DNA from: Progne subis subis
Taxonomy: Eukaryota; Chordata; Aves; Passeriformes; Hirundinidae
Assembly: GCA_022316685.1 (NCBI GenBank)
Contig: JAKJHU010000024.1
Location: 8,216,943-8,280,942, forward strand
Reading direction: 5' to 3'
DNA: 64,000 nt
This document shows positions 1 to 13,100 of the stretch, piece after piece. Made by a program: the position numbers and the translations under genes. The notes under the pieces are model-generated. The model was not told the origin of the DNA. It did no database searches and saw only the letters and a program-made list of their open reading frames with translations. Within the stretch, counting starts at the first letter, position 1. Each line of letters starts with the position of its first letter.

Positions 1-1397
1 GATCACTGCCTCACTATGGGGATGAGAATTTTTGTAATGCTCTTTGTAATACTCTGGGGAGTCCCCAGGCAAATTGTTCCTCAGCCTGTGCCTCTGTGGT
101 GGCTGGAGAACCGTTGGCTCTGAAGCGTCAGTTCCCTCAAGTGGTAAAGCTGCACTGGGGAGTTGAGAGAAGAGCAGTGTGAGGCTGCACACACGTAGTG
201 CTCACAGGCACACCAGGGCTGATCCCAACGCCGAGAAGAAATGACAGAAAGACTGATATGGGCTCGAGAAGAAGTGCAGAAACTTCACAGTATCTAATAA
301 TGAGACTTGCAACTCTTGGAACTGTGAAGGGAGTGGGAGGGAAGTTATCTGCAAGGCTAAGACTGCTGAAAATGAAAGAAGGTGCACCATTAGCAAAGTG
401 ATACCAGAACATCTGAGTTTTGTATTGTAAGCTTTGAGTTCCAGGGGCTTTCTGTGTTAATTTCACTTACTTGTAGTGCCCATATCCGAAAAAAAAATCA
501 GTCTTGGGAGAAAAGTTAAGGAAAAGAACTTCTGTTATTTCAGTTTTTTTCTCTCTCAGCTTGATTTTCCCAGTTTTTAAATTTTGTGATACCCAGTGAG
601 ATCAGGAGATATACGTGCACATCAATAAAAGGATATGTCAAGGGCAAAAAATTTGATTAATTGCCTGGTTACATACACTGAAACCTGCTAAATGAAGGAA
701 GAAGTCAGATTAAGAATGTTCTAATAAAAAGAAAGAGAGCATATATAATATTCAGAAAAGAGTGACAATAATTTCATCAGAGCACTGGAAAAATATAGTG
801 TAAAATCAGTCAGCTATTCAACTTACTCTATCAATTTCACATCAGCACTCACCTCAATAGATTCCTGCAACTCAACATGATATTTTGTTTGTGAAGAATA
901 GTCATTACCTCCAGATTTTTTACTTAATGAATTTATTCTTGAAGTATATAAAAAGGTACAAAAATGTGCTTTCAAAAAGGCAAAAATACCACATGGCCAA
1001 ATTGAGCACTGGGGACATGATTGCTCCCTAGCTTAGTGCAAGGAAAGAATGTGATTTACCAGGAAGTCAGTAACTGCAGAAATAAACTCCCAGAGAAAAC
1101 GTTTCCTAAAAATGAAAAAAAGCATATGCAAATAGGCATGGCTATACTGGCACAGCATTCCACTTCAAACATCTGACAGCAAGCAAAACGGTTTCATCCA
1201 TAGCTCTCTGCTTTGAATATTGAGCTACAAATCATTGAAGAATATTTTCCTTCCATCTTTCTGTCATAAGATTTCCAATACTTTAATTGAGCTGGGCAAA
1301 AACATTGCCTGAGAGGACTCCCCACCCATATTTTTTCTTTTTTTTCACCTTATGTTATCTTTCTCTTTACAGCTGAAAACACATGGTGAGGATAGCA
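1..1397. other. Unique AT-rich noncoding DNA
   Basis: I see no gene here. The open frames are at most 109 codons, overlap one another on both strands and have no recognisable domain. CpG is rare, and there is no transposon I can name. A perfect octamer ATGCAAAT lies at 1,126-1,133. Confidence 0.7.
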
Positions 1398-1484
1398 CCA
1401 AAAAAAAAAACAAAAAAAACCCAAAAACCAAAAGCCAAGAAAAAAAAATAAAGAAACACAAATAAAAGAAAACCCAAACCACAG
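1398..1484. repeat. A-rich low-complexity tract
   Basis: This stretch is nearly all A with occasional C, G and T, including runs of 11 and 9 A. AAAC and AAACCC words recur. It could be a decayed poly(A) expansion; no LINE or SINE body is recognisable beside it. Confidence 0.9.
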
Positions 1485-4400
1485 ACAAGTGGGAATAATT
1501 AACAATTTCTTAAAAACTAAACTCCAGTTTCTCCAACCAGCAACTAGACTGGGATTTGTTTTATATTTTGAGTGAAAGCCCTATGTTATTCAACTAAATC
1601 TGTCCTTATTAAACCAAAGTTTTAGAAGACTTTCCATGATTAAATATGCCACTTTGGCAACACACAGGAGCTTGCTACTGCCTAAGAAATTGACAGGTAA
1701 GCGTGACACTGGAGCTGGTTTTGGCCTCAAAATGGTACTGATTTTTCCCTGAATTCATGTCTTACATCAGTATTTGGCTCACTAGCCCATAGTGTGGACA
1801 AAGACTCTCAGAATGGCTACAGAAAAACAGAACTGAGGCATTTTGGTTATTTTACCACACAGTCCAATGAGAAACATCCATGCAATTAGCAGACACTACA
1901 CTACAGATGTGTCTTCTGTCAGCTTTGCACACTTAGAAAAGTCAGAAGTCAGCTAACTTTCCATGGCTCAGTCACAGCTGATGTGCAAGATAAAACTCAC
2001 ACTTTCACGCAGGGCAAATGCCAGCTCTGTGTGTTTTGGCCAGCACTGGTGCAACACACAGAGCAGACTGGCCCAGAAGAAGCATTTACTTCACAGAACT
2101 TCAGAGGCATAGAGATGTTTGGAAGGCAATTGTCAGATCTTGCATGTGTGGGGTGACAGGGAAAACTGGGCTGCTGTCAGTCAAATTATCTTGTTCATCC
2201 GTCTTTTAGGGAATGTACTGAGAAGCCTAAAACAAGATGTTGAAAGAGATGGTGTTATTTCTTCTGTGAAATTAGGGGTTGTTTTATGTAACAAATCTGA
2301 CAATGAATTTCCAACATGAAAGAATCCGCTTACTACATCTTATCTTTACTTGATCCAAGGTTTTAGAATAACCTGAGAGTGTCAGTCAGGAAGAAAACAA
2401 TACGAAAATACCTGATAAAAACTCAGAAGTTCCATCAGGCAAAGTCAAATAAAAACAACCCGAAGGATCAACACATCCAGCTGGCTTTTTATTTCTTCTC
2501 CCATTACCTCCTACAGCTTCTCCTCAAAACTGGTGGCTCTAACTTGACGAGGGAAAAAAATAATTTGTTGTTGATTTTCCATTCAGATTTGCAGGTAACA
2601 CTACAGTCCAGGAGCATCCACCACTTCTTCACATACAGTGTAGATGGGCCCAGAAGAAGCAGAAACTAATTAAATAAAAGAAGATCTTTAGAAGCATAAC
2701 TAACTTCTCTTGGACAAAGTAGGAAGGAGGTAGGGATCAATATTTACACCTTTCAGCATCAAGCATCACGTTTGTCAACCCAACTTCTTTCTATTGGGCA
2801 TGTTCCTAAAAGAGTCATCCAGCCATCAACTTTTAAGAAGTTTGCACCATTCCTCTGCAATAAGCAGTTTCATTGGTAGCAATATTTAAATTTTATCTTA
2901 GTGTCAGCTGGCACAATGATTACAGTGCAAGTACAAATGATGCTTACAGCCAACAGAGACCCTAAATATGGAAAATGGAAAATAACTGACAGTTCTGACA
3001 GATAAAAACAGAGAACTTCCACACAGGATATGATGAAGCTGCTGGAGGCATTGATATAGTGACACTTAAAATAATGACAGCAGTCTCAATAAGTTAAAAG
3101 GTCTAATGAAATACGAGCATGAATCTCAAGATGTCCTGCTCTCATTTAAATGCCCTATTTTGCAGCATGTCAGATGACAATAAAAGGTTCACCACAGCAA
3201 GCATAGCACCCAGTAATCCTACCAAGCTCCTTAACCAGGAGCAATCTCTCCATTTCCCACTTAAAAAGAGGAAGTGATATGCAACACTTAGGCCATTCCT
3301 CATTTCACAAAAAGACTTGAGTTTATGAATATTTCCTACCACCACCTAACTAGATTTTGCGCTCAAAAAGCTAGCTTCATCCGTATCAGTATAGAAAGAA
3401 CATTTTAGGAAAGCTTTGTTGCTGTACATTTTCTCTTGGGCTGGGGAAAGAAGGAAAGTTTATTTGTCATCATATACTGATCTTACTGTTCCAAAAAGTA
3501 TTTTCAGATGAGGACAGAGATGTACCAGGGGAAACTTGGTGAAATGAAACAACTTTTCAATTCTTGTAGTGTTCTTCACCCAACACTACAAGGGAAACGG
3601 TAATAAATACTCATCAAAGAATGCTCATCCATGTTCACATCAACAAATAAAAAAATATCAGTTGTTTTAACTGCTACAGATCCCTAGATGACTCTTCAGT
3701 TTATTTACAATCTCTCATGACTGCACTTTCCTTGTAGTTCTTGCATCCCAAACTTCAAACATGACATAAAAAAATAAAGACAAATGTGCTCTTCTTGCTG
3801 GGTTTAGTACCCCTCTCTTCACACCAAACCTCACTAGCAATTGCCAAGCAACTTTCAGAGTGAGGTGCTATTCAGCCCAGGTGGAGGGTGCTGGACTTGT
3901 GGAAGGGTGGGAGCCCTCATGAACCACTACTGGCAGCAAGCAGGAAAGAGGCAAGGCTTTACTGGTGAATTTAAACAGGTAGGATTCAGATCTATTGTCG
4001 TAGGATACTGAGAGGCTCCCTGGCCAGTTTCCTTGTAAGGAATACAACTGAAAATAACTGTTTGGGTTTAGAGGTTTTTTTTCAAATACAGTAGCTCTAC
4101 TACTTTCACAAAACACTTAAACTTTGTTCCTCGAGGCCAAAGACTAACCTTACTTCCAAGCTTGTCTTTTTATTAGCTGTCTTTAGGAAAGTAAAGCAAA
4201 TGGCAATAAAGAGCACTTGCTCAATTTGCTGCTTCAGCCAGCAGGCCTTGGTCAATCTGAGTAAAGCCTTAACTAAGTTAACAGCAAAGTCTTGGATCAG
4301 GGGCTTATACACCTGCTCTCGTTCTTAAGCTGTGTGTTTAATTTGCAACTTTCCTGCAATCTTCAGAATTATCTTAAATTGCCTCTTAGAAAGGTTAATG

Positions 4401-5439
4401 TTTAAAAATTAAAATAATGATTAAATTAAAAAACCCACAAAAAATCCTTCATCTTTCATTGGATAATAACTTTAACAAGTAATTAACCCACTGTAATGCC
4501 ACCAGTTATTCCATAAGTCTTCTCTTATATTATTCAGCCTATGCTCATCTTTCAGTCCTTTTGTGCTAGTTAGTGGCAATACAATCTGGCATTCCTCTCA
4601 TCTAATCCTTTTTTCATCTTTTTTTTCCCCACAGATATCTTAACTTTGAAACTGAAGTGTTATAAGAAAGAACTATGTAGTCTACTAACACAAGGGCAGC
4701 CTTTTTCCTTTGAAAATGACACCATTTGTACCTGCATATCTTGCAGAAAACCTAAAGTATAAAGTTTGAGGAAACAGGTTTCCCAAGACCACAACATACC
4801 TACCATTGGTTAAAAAAAACCTCATATAAATCCCTCTGAGTACGCTAACAGCTGTGCCCACTTGCCAATGCATTTGAGGTTACACACAAAGAGAAACAAA
4901 ACTATGCTCTTTCACTTTACCACAGCCTTAGAGTTTAGCTTTAAATGATTTCTGAAGAAAGGCTTCCTACAGACTTTTCACTTAAGTAGTTGTAACTACA
5001 ACTGCAAAACACTGTTGACTGGTGGACTCCAGAGACTTGTTCATTACCTGTCATTAAATGTTTTAAAGTTTGCATAATTGATCCAGCCAATAAGTCATCA
5101 TTGATTTATAGGGGTCTGTGCTGAAGCGTTGCTCATTAAAAATTCATAACACTGGTATGTGTCTTTACAATCCATTAGCTGTTTACGTACCCACAGTCCT
5201 AAGATTGATTGACCTTGGACTGAGATTCTCATGGACTCTGCTTTTTTTTTTCAGAAAACCCCCTTTTTCTTCCATAATTTTACACAAGTCCACAGTATAG
5301 AAAAGCAATACTTCAGTCTTCTCCCTTGACAGCTATACTTTGATTTTTTTCCTCTCCATCAAAACTGAAACTTTACTTGAAATAATGAATAAATAAAGCG
5401 TACTCCATAAACAGCTTTCCACTATTATTTAAGCTTGCG
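1485..5439. other. Unique noncoding DNA, no gene seen
   Basis: The sequence is AT-rich, with open frames of 60 to 96 codons scattered on both strands and no codon-like continuity. No named repeat, RNA gene or CpG island is visible. Confidence 0.7.
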
Positions 5440-5780
5440 AGCTGTGCTCTGTTAGTCTCCTTTCCCCACCATCAGATTCAAGTGTGTAAATGTTCTAAAA
5501 GGCTTTGAATGTTTTATGATGATTTCAGGGAATGATGGAGTAATAGCTGAAGAGTGAAGCTATTAGTTTTAATATTTATATTGAGTGCTCTGAAACATTA
5601 ATGTGACAGGATGTAAGATCAGAGCAGCGGGACATATTTACTTCACAACCACTGCCACGTGGCAAAAATATTTATTTTCTGAAGATCTGAAGGCCAATTT
5701 TTTTTTTCAAAAAAATATAAAGTTCAAATTATATTTATTTTTCCTGAACTTTGTACTTATTTTTAGAAACTGAAAAAATT
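5440..5780. other. Candidate conserved noncoding element
   Basis: This stretch has the texture of a vertebrate conserved noncoding element: AT-rich, free of named repeats, with dense TAAT, TTATTT and AATATT words. It encloses a perfect 12-base palindrome centred on CACGTG (5,653-5,664). Its role as an enhancer is an inference from composition only; conservation was not tested. Confidence 0.3.
5653..5664. promoter_or_regulatory. Palindromic CACGTG E-box
   Basis: TGCCACGTGGCA is a perfect 12-base palindrome containing the E-box CACGTG, the site type bound by bHLH-ZIP factors such as USF, MAX or MITF. A CpG-containing palindrome of this length stands out in CpG-poor DNA. Binding is inferred. 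Confidence 0.35.
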
Positions 5781-8700
5781 GATTACTGCTTTGGATATAA
5801 CTTACTTCATTTAGGTAGAGCCCAAGCAAAAAGATGTTGGTGTTGGCGGTGCACCTCAGTCACTGTACTGAAGTTTTCTAAAGCTGATAGCAGCTGACAA
5901 ATTCCTTTCTTCCTGTCTGCTGTGACTGCTTCCCATAGAGCACCTTAGAAAAAAGAAAATACAGTCATTTTTTAATAAAGAAATGGGATAGGCTCAAGAG
6001 CAGAATCATCGTTAAAAGGTTGCTTCAAATTGTCTTCCAATATTTCATGCATGAAGTAAACCAACCCTGTAAATGTCCTAAGCTGTTGTGCTTGGTTCCT
6101 CTGTTCAAACTAGCAAACATATTAAGGTAAGTGATCTTAATTACCAAGGGTCAAACAGTGCTCACCCCACTTGTGTGGTTCTCGTGGCTGTCAGTGAACA
6201 AGTAAAGGAGGTAGGATGGGATCCCCAGGGAGAATTCTTCCTATCAGATTTGCAGAGTGGATCCAATATAAGTGGAACAAATGATGACTTATTGCTGCTA
6301 CATTATGAAAATGTGATTTCTCCAGACACTCCTGTGCTCTGTGTGAGGACTTCATAGGCTGACAACACTGCCAGGAAGCAGCTCACAGACCTCCAACAGG
6401 AGAAACACTTGGGTCTTCTGGGTACATTTTAGCCAGATGTAAGGAATGTTGCCTTGAACTACACCAAGCAGCCATACAGGAACAGCAGTGCTGGGCTTGT
6501 TCCTCAGTGAGGCATAAAAAGGGGATTACCTGAAAAAGTGAGGTTACCAGTACACTTTTACCTTCCTCACCAGAGTCCTCTTTATGCACCCCTCTATAGA
6601 GTTACGGTGCATGGGGGACTTCCACGGATGGGAGAGCTGGGGTTGAGGGCTGGGGCAGAAGCTCATAGGAGCACCCTACTGCAAACCTGACTAGAACGGT
6701 CTTCCATGTACTTTCCCAGCCCTGCCTTTTCAGAAAGACAAAGAAAGCTCCATAAAGGTCTTAGTCACCTCTCACATATTTCATTAGCCTTGATAACTTC
6801 TGACTAAATCCTTGATGACCTCCTTTCCCAGCTACCTTCCAAACCATTCCCCCAACAGAAGCAGTCAACATAAATGTTTATCAGAGCATTCTTTTTTCAC
6901 TTCCAACAGGGCAGAATATTCAGCATTTTCTTCTGGATGTGTACTTCATTGCCCTTCATGTCTAAGGATACATAAGTGTCAGTTTATCCTCCATCATTAT
7001 TTTGAATATTCCACAAATTGCATCAATCCGCTATGTTTTACATGTCTTTAGCTGCAAGCTAGCATTGTCTTTCCCACATCTGCCTCTGTTTGTAACTTGC
7101 TTATGCTGTTTTGGAAGCACTTATAAATACATATAAATTCTTTTAATAATTAACTGAATCATACAATGCACACATTAATAAATTAGAGTTTAATACACTT
7201 AAGGGGAAAAACAAACATGCTACCTGCACCTGTGTGCACAGCGACTTTGCAATTTCTTGGCCCTCTCTGTATCCGTCAGAGAAAATAATTTACAAGTATC
7301 TGCTTCTACTTCTCTGCTCAGAAACAGTTTTCCTTGAGTGTTAGGCAAGATTTTCTATAAGGAAAAAAAGTAGAAATGAGCGTGGCAAGCACAGGGAGAA
7401 TAATTAACATCACTGAATATGTGGGAGTCACATTCTGGCCCATGGCTCCTACAGCTTATTAGGAAGGTGGGAGGAAAATGATGAAGTTGAGGTTTTTGCT
7501 GCTGATCAGGACCTCCCCCCTTGCAGAGCTCCATTAGAACACCTTGCTCATCAAGGCAATTCTTCCCCTTGTAACAGAGCAGATATCACCACACTGTACA
7601 AAAGGGTATAGAAAAGAGCAGGAGCTGCTATTTTAGCACTGACATCAAAGTAAAAGGCAAGAGAAAGGAAGGCTGTGGTGAAATCAGCACTGTCTCCTAC
7701 TGGTGATGTAATCAGGACCACAGTTTGGCACAGACTGTAGCAGCAGCACCCACAGACTCAGTCCTCCCAAAATATGACATTTTCAGCAGAAAAGGACGTG
7801 ACAGACTCCTTTAGCCAGGCGCTTCCACCCAAGTTCTGGAATTACAAATGATACTGTTTTCTCAGCAGGATGTTCACTGACAACTACTGACTCAAAAATT
7901 ACAATTTTAATTTACAAATGTTACATTCAGAAACATTTCACACTTGGAACATGGTGAAAAGTGCTCATTGCCATATGAAGTCTCTGCCTGGGGTGTTGGG
8001 GGAAATGAGCACAATTTTACCGAAAAAAGGTCAAATTCATCTGCTATTACTCCACTGGTATTGCCTGAGTTACAATGGTGATAAATTTTGTCCAGTTTGT
8101 TTAATGGGGTCATTGTTAAAGATTCTGTTTGAAGGAACTTTGTTGTTTGCCATTTTTTAATACAGATGAGCATTACATAGCCCAAATCAGAAGTAATCTT
8201 TTGTTATTTACTACAAGCTGGGTAGCAGTGATGTACAGGGTACCTGGGATAATCCCCCAATTATCAGGAATGCGACTTGGTTTATAGTTTGCATGATATA
8301 CAGATGATGACAAGTTTGTTTTCAGAGTGTAAACTTTTAAAAACCACCATAAAGACCCCATAAAAATATGACTTTGACTAGAAAAAGATGTAAGCTGCAT
8401 AATGCCTACATGGGTATTTTTCCTTAGAGATCAGGAGAAATATGACAAGTATGACTGCTATTATAGTTATATAGCATATTCCATTTAGCAGTGATATAGC
8501 AGAACTGTGAAAGCATATCCTAAGGTATTTTCACTTCACGCATTTGACATTGATATTAGTTATTACATTTAAGATACATTGGGCTGTTTATTGCTGACTG
8601 TTTCCTCTCACTGAGAATGTTAACCACAGAAAAGGAATATTTGATGTTACAAATTATTTAGCTTGCTACTCTTCATTTTCCTTTTAGTATGCAATTATTT

Positions 8701-9999
8701 GTTTGGTTTCACTGAGCAAATGAAATTTCAAGGGCATTTGAAGGAAAATAAATAAAGTAGCAACCCAAAAGGGGTTTTTTTGTTGTTTGCATTCAGGAAG
8801 AGCACTGAATCATGCATATGTATGAATCAACAAAATCAGGTTAGCTAAGAAATTGGAAATTGCACTCCACACTAGAGCATTTTTCTTGCTCTAGAGATCT
8901 TTGCTATGGATTTGAAGGACTAATAAAAAATAAGCAGCATGACTGGAACAGATGTTTTTTATGGACTCGGCTTGTTAATAGTCTTTTTAGCTTCTCCTAA
9001 GGACTTAAAGCAAGTTCCTCCCTTGTCCTGAATATCTGAAATGATGTTAACATTGTCCAAAATGTACACTAACAAGCAGCGGTGAAGAGCTAAGGTCTTA
9101 CATGTGGTTAGGAATAAAAATTCAAAACATTTCCGTCAATGTGATGAAACCCTCAAATGGGCAATGTTATAAAAGAAAAAAAAAACCCAAACTTCTTGAC
9201 CATATCAAACCCGCACAGTGTCATTCCCTTGAAAGTGAGATAGGCTGCTAAAATACTTCAATGCACTGAACTACATGTATTTCAGAAACAAAGGTCATTA
9301 CAACTGAAGAAATTCCCTTTTATTTAAGCAGTGATTCCCTTCTGCATACAATGAGAACCGAAACAAAATGAGCCATATCCTCAACCAGTGTAAAGTATCC
9401 AGGTTTTATTGGCTCCAGTGGCACTGTGTCAATTTATATTTGCCATACAGGCTTTGCATTCTCATTCTAGTTAGTGAATTTCTGCAGGTAGAAAAAATAA
9501 ATGAGAATACTTCAGAAAATTAGAAATCAGAGTCTTTGTCACAGATATTTCACTGGTCATGTAGTGTTTTGTTTACTCTGTTGTTGTTTTATTCACTCAT
9601 TTTTCTGCAACTTCCTATGTTCCTCCAAAAATACTTATCTGCCAGATAATATGTTTTGTTCATTATGCCTGGCTCTGAGAAGGCAGGGATCATCCTGTAA
9701 CGTGCCACTTTATCTACGACTCCAAGAGAATGGTGCTAAACAGTAATACCCAGAGAGAAGACTTGTCCCTCCAAAACCCAATCAATGGATTGAGAAACTG
9801 CGGAGGTATCATTTACTTTTGCAGTTTATGGCTTATTTGTTTGGTTTTTTTAATACAGAAGCACCAAACCATTACTGGCATTGAGCATTGAATATCCTAA
9901 TGTCAATACTCTGTCAGGTGAAGGAGTACACCTTCATACACTTCAGCCAAGAGATGCCTCTGCTCAAATATATGGGGTTTCTTTCAGTAAGGAAGGACT
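5781..9999. other. Unique noncoding DNA, no gene seen
   Basis: Open frames reach only 92 codons (7,907-8,185, minus strand) and overlap on opposite strands. An 89-codon frame at 6,088-6,357 shows no known domain. A short A run lies at 9,176-9,185. I see no named transposon. Confidence 0.7.
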
Positions 10000-10098
10000 G
10001 CTTTTCCTCTACAGGTGACACACTCTGAGAAATATAAGGGACAGAGAAAAATAGCTTTTCTCTTAACAAGTGACACACTCGGGTACAAAAAAGGACAG
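10000..10098. repeat. Imperfect tandem duplication, two 45-base copies
   Basis: Copies at 10,000-10,044 and 10,054-10,098 share GCTTTT at the start, GTGACACACTC in the middle and GGACAG at the end. They are the same length, with a compensating indel and several substitutions. This is an old local duplication, not a known element. Confidence 0.7.
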
Positions 10099-10133
10099 CT
10101 GTGTCCACTCTATTTCATTGTGAATGCAGTTCA

Positions 10134-10162
10134 CTTGGAAGAATTCTCTTGGAAGAATTTCT
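10134..10162. repeat. Short tandem duplication CTTGGAAGAATTCT
   Basis: The 14-base unit CTTGGAAGAATTCT at 10,134-10,147 is followed at once by a nearly identical copy with one extra T. It lies just downstream of the 45-base duplication, so this small region has been prone to slippage. Confidence 0.7.
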
Positions 10163-13100
10163 GACACTCCTGGGACTATTCCCACTGGAAGGATTGGGGG
10201 TTGACCTTGAATCATTCTCACTGAATCATCCTAAAACTTATGGTGGACAGGTGCTCTTAGTGCACTCTACTGAGGCAGGTCTTTTAGCCCACCTATAAGA
10301 ATAGCTGAGGTGAAACTCAAACATGGAAAACTTGTTCCTATGCATACATATTGTATGTTGTTGCTTGTTGCCGTTGTCATCTATTTATTTAAAACATCTG
10401 GCTTTGGTATGTGAGAGCTTTGATTCATACATAGTTTGAATTTGGAATATTTGATGAAAGGCTCCCCACAAATGGCTGCATTAAAATCTAAAAAACACCA
10501 ATTACTGACAGAAAGTTCAAATCTGATTCAGTAAACCCAAAGTAACCTCATGGGCTATAATGCCATTCTCTCAGACATGCAATCCGACACAAGAATTTGA
10601 GCTTGCTCATTCCAGGCTATGGACTCTTTCCATACAAAAAGCAAAGAAAAAGGAGGAAATGCACTCATTCAAATTCTACACGTTAATTGCCTCCTTGCAG
10701 GCTCTTTGATACATAATAACCTGCTACTCCTACTATCTCCTGACTTAGAACTGCTTAAGTCAGCAGGCTTAATGTTCTAGCATGTAACTCATTTTAAAAA
10801 ATCAATCTAGACAAAACAAAAAGCAATGAAGAAACAGGTAAGACAAATAAACATACAATCCCTGAGTCCCTCCACAATTTCAGATTCCTCAGGCCAGTGA
10901 AAACATTTACAAGAAAGAGTGGGAGCTGAATTTTTCACAAATACCACACACAGACATTCGCTGAAAGGATTCAAAATGCAGAAGGTTTTAGGGAAGCTAT
11001 TCTGTAACTTATGATGTCCAACATAACATCCATGCTGCCTTTGGACTCACAGCTCTTTGGTTTTAAGCATCATTAGTTCTGATTGTTTAATGAAAAGGAA
11101 ACTATCCTACATAACAGAATTACACTCACTTAACTGAATGAAAATGTAAAACATTTTCTAGCTAGTGGGTCACAATATGATTCTCTTGGTGGCATCTTCT
11201 CTACCCCACCACTACCCTTATGTTGCACCACTTTTCTCAGATTGCTGTTGGAACCAACAATCTTTGGTTTATTTCTGCTCTGCCCTGGTTATCTTCCTGA
11301 TGCTATACGAAATCAAGACACCTGCAACGTTGTTAATGCGGTACTTGGAAAAACAGCCTTGACCATTGCAGAATAACTTGCTAAGATTTTATACAAGACA
11401 AAGCTGATATTTTGTTTTATTTAAATAATGACAAAACACTCTCTTTCCTTACAGCTGACCACAAGCACATATTCTTCCTTAATAACACTGTAAGCAATTG
11501 TTAGCAAGACCTGCTGATTACCTGGTAAGAACACAATTAATTTGTGCCCAGACTCATTAATCTTTCTTAATACATGTCAGCCCATTACATTTGATCCATG
11601 ACCTCTGTCCCCAGTCTTGCATAAAAATCTCTCAGGATCAGAACCACATCATGATTTGGCAAGGAGCCACCAGCTCTGGCAGTTGCCTGCAAAATGCTTC
11701 AAAGCCATCAGCAATGGCAGCTGCTGCATTTATGTGCACATGCCCGAATGATAAGTTCACAGCTCCTCTAAGGCAGGCGGAAAGAAGCTGCTGCTCGAAA
11801 GACTGAATCCTGTTAGAAATACAGCTGTGTCCCTATTTAGACCAAATGATTACTCATCTTTACTCTCACTTCTGTTCCCACAGACACAAGGATCATGTGG
11901 GGTGCTGGGGGAGTCCATGCAAATTCTTTCCCCATGGCTTTTTCAAATAACACTTAACAGGAAAAAATGTACAGCAGTATTTGAAACCAATTGCCCTTTC
12001 ACATATGGACATTAATGGATGGAGGATTTAGTAAAAAATCACTTATCACAGTCATGTCTAGGTCCTTTCTGCTTTAACAATTGCATCAAGACAGAGCGGT
12101 GCAATTTTTTAAAAAATTCAGGCATTTAGATCGATGAAATAACCTGGTTTTCTAGGGAACACAGGCCTTTCAGTGCATTTTGGAAGCCATCAAGTTACTT
12201 CTCCATCCATAATAAACATGGTAAGTCCAAAGGCTCATATTATTATTGCTCCTAGAAAAAAGCACGTGCCTAAGAACAAGCACCAAATCTGTGATGGCAC
12301 ATCCACAATCTCCCCCTCCTCATCTATGCAATATTTTTTTTTAATTGAAACAAGCATTTCTAAGCTGAATTCCTTAAGAATGTACAGCCTAGACCTTTTT
12401 TTGTCATCAGCCAAGGTTCACTGGTAGGAGAAAAGCGGCAAACCGGAAAATGACAGAAGTTGAATGACGGCAAAAACAATGTTAAGCTGTATTTGAAATG
12501 CCTTTTTAAAAGCCAAACGGCAATGCCTTAGTTAATGTGAATTTAATTAAAATGTTCTTTCCCAGCTACATCTAGCTCATTTTTGTCACCAATATATTCT
12601 GTGAAAAATATGTAATCATTCACTAGATGACAGTGACCTAAATTGCATCACTCAAAAGGAATAGTATTCCTTTTCCTGGTTAGCTGTAGATGTTAGGTTT
12701 GGTGATTATGACGTGGAAGGCACAATGCTGCCACAGCAATAACATACACGGCCCATGACTGTAGTTGGGGTTCTTTTGAGGGGTTTGCTGTGACTCTCAG
12801 CTCTATGCATGGCTTTTACCTTCTCTTGTCATCCTTCAACCCAAGAAAACAGATAGAAAACCTTGCACTATAACTGCAGAGACAGTGCACAGACAAAGAA
12901 TGCAGTACTTCAAACTACAAGTAACATCTTCTAAAGTTTCTGAAGAGCAACTCATACTATGCATTGTTTTATCTGCAACCGCACTATTTGCTGATCATGT
13001 TCCAGCAAGCAAATTCATATTTTATTCTAATTAAAATGTCAAACAGGATCTTGATCTTATCAAAGTGAATTGATAAGCTTTGAATTACTCTGCAAGAAAA

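Noticed and set aside
7690..7703. Possible CTCF site (CTGTCTCCTACTGG)
   Set aside because: The essential CC core is broken by T despite 12 of 14 agreement.
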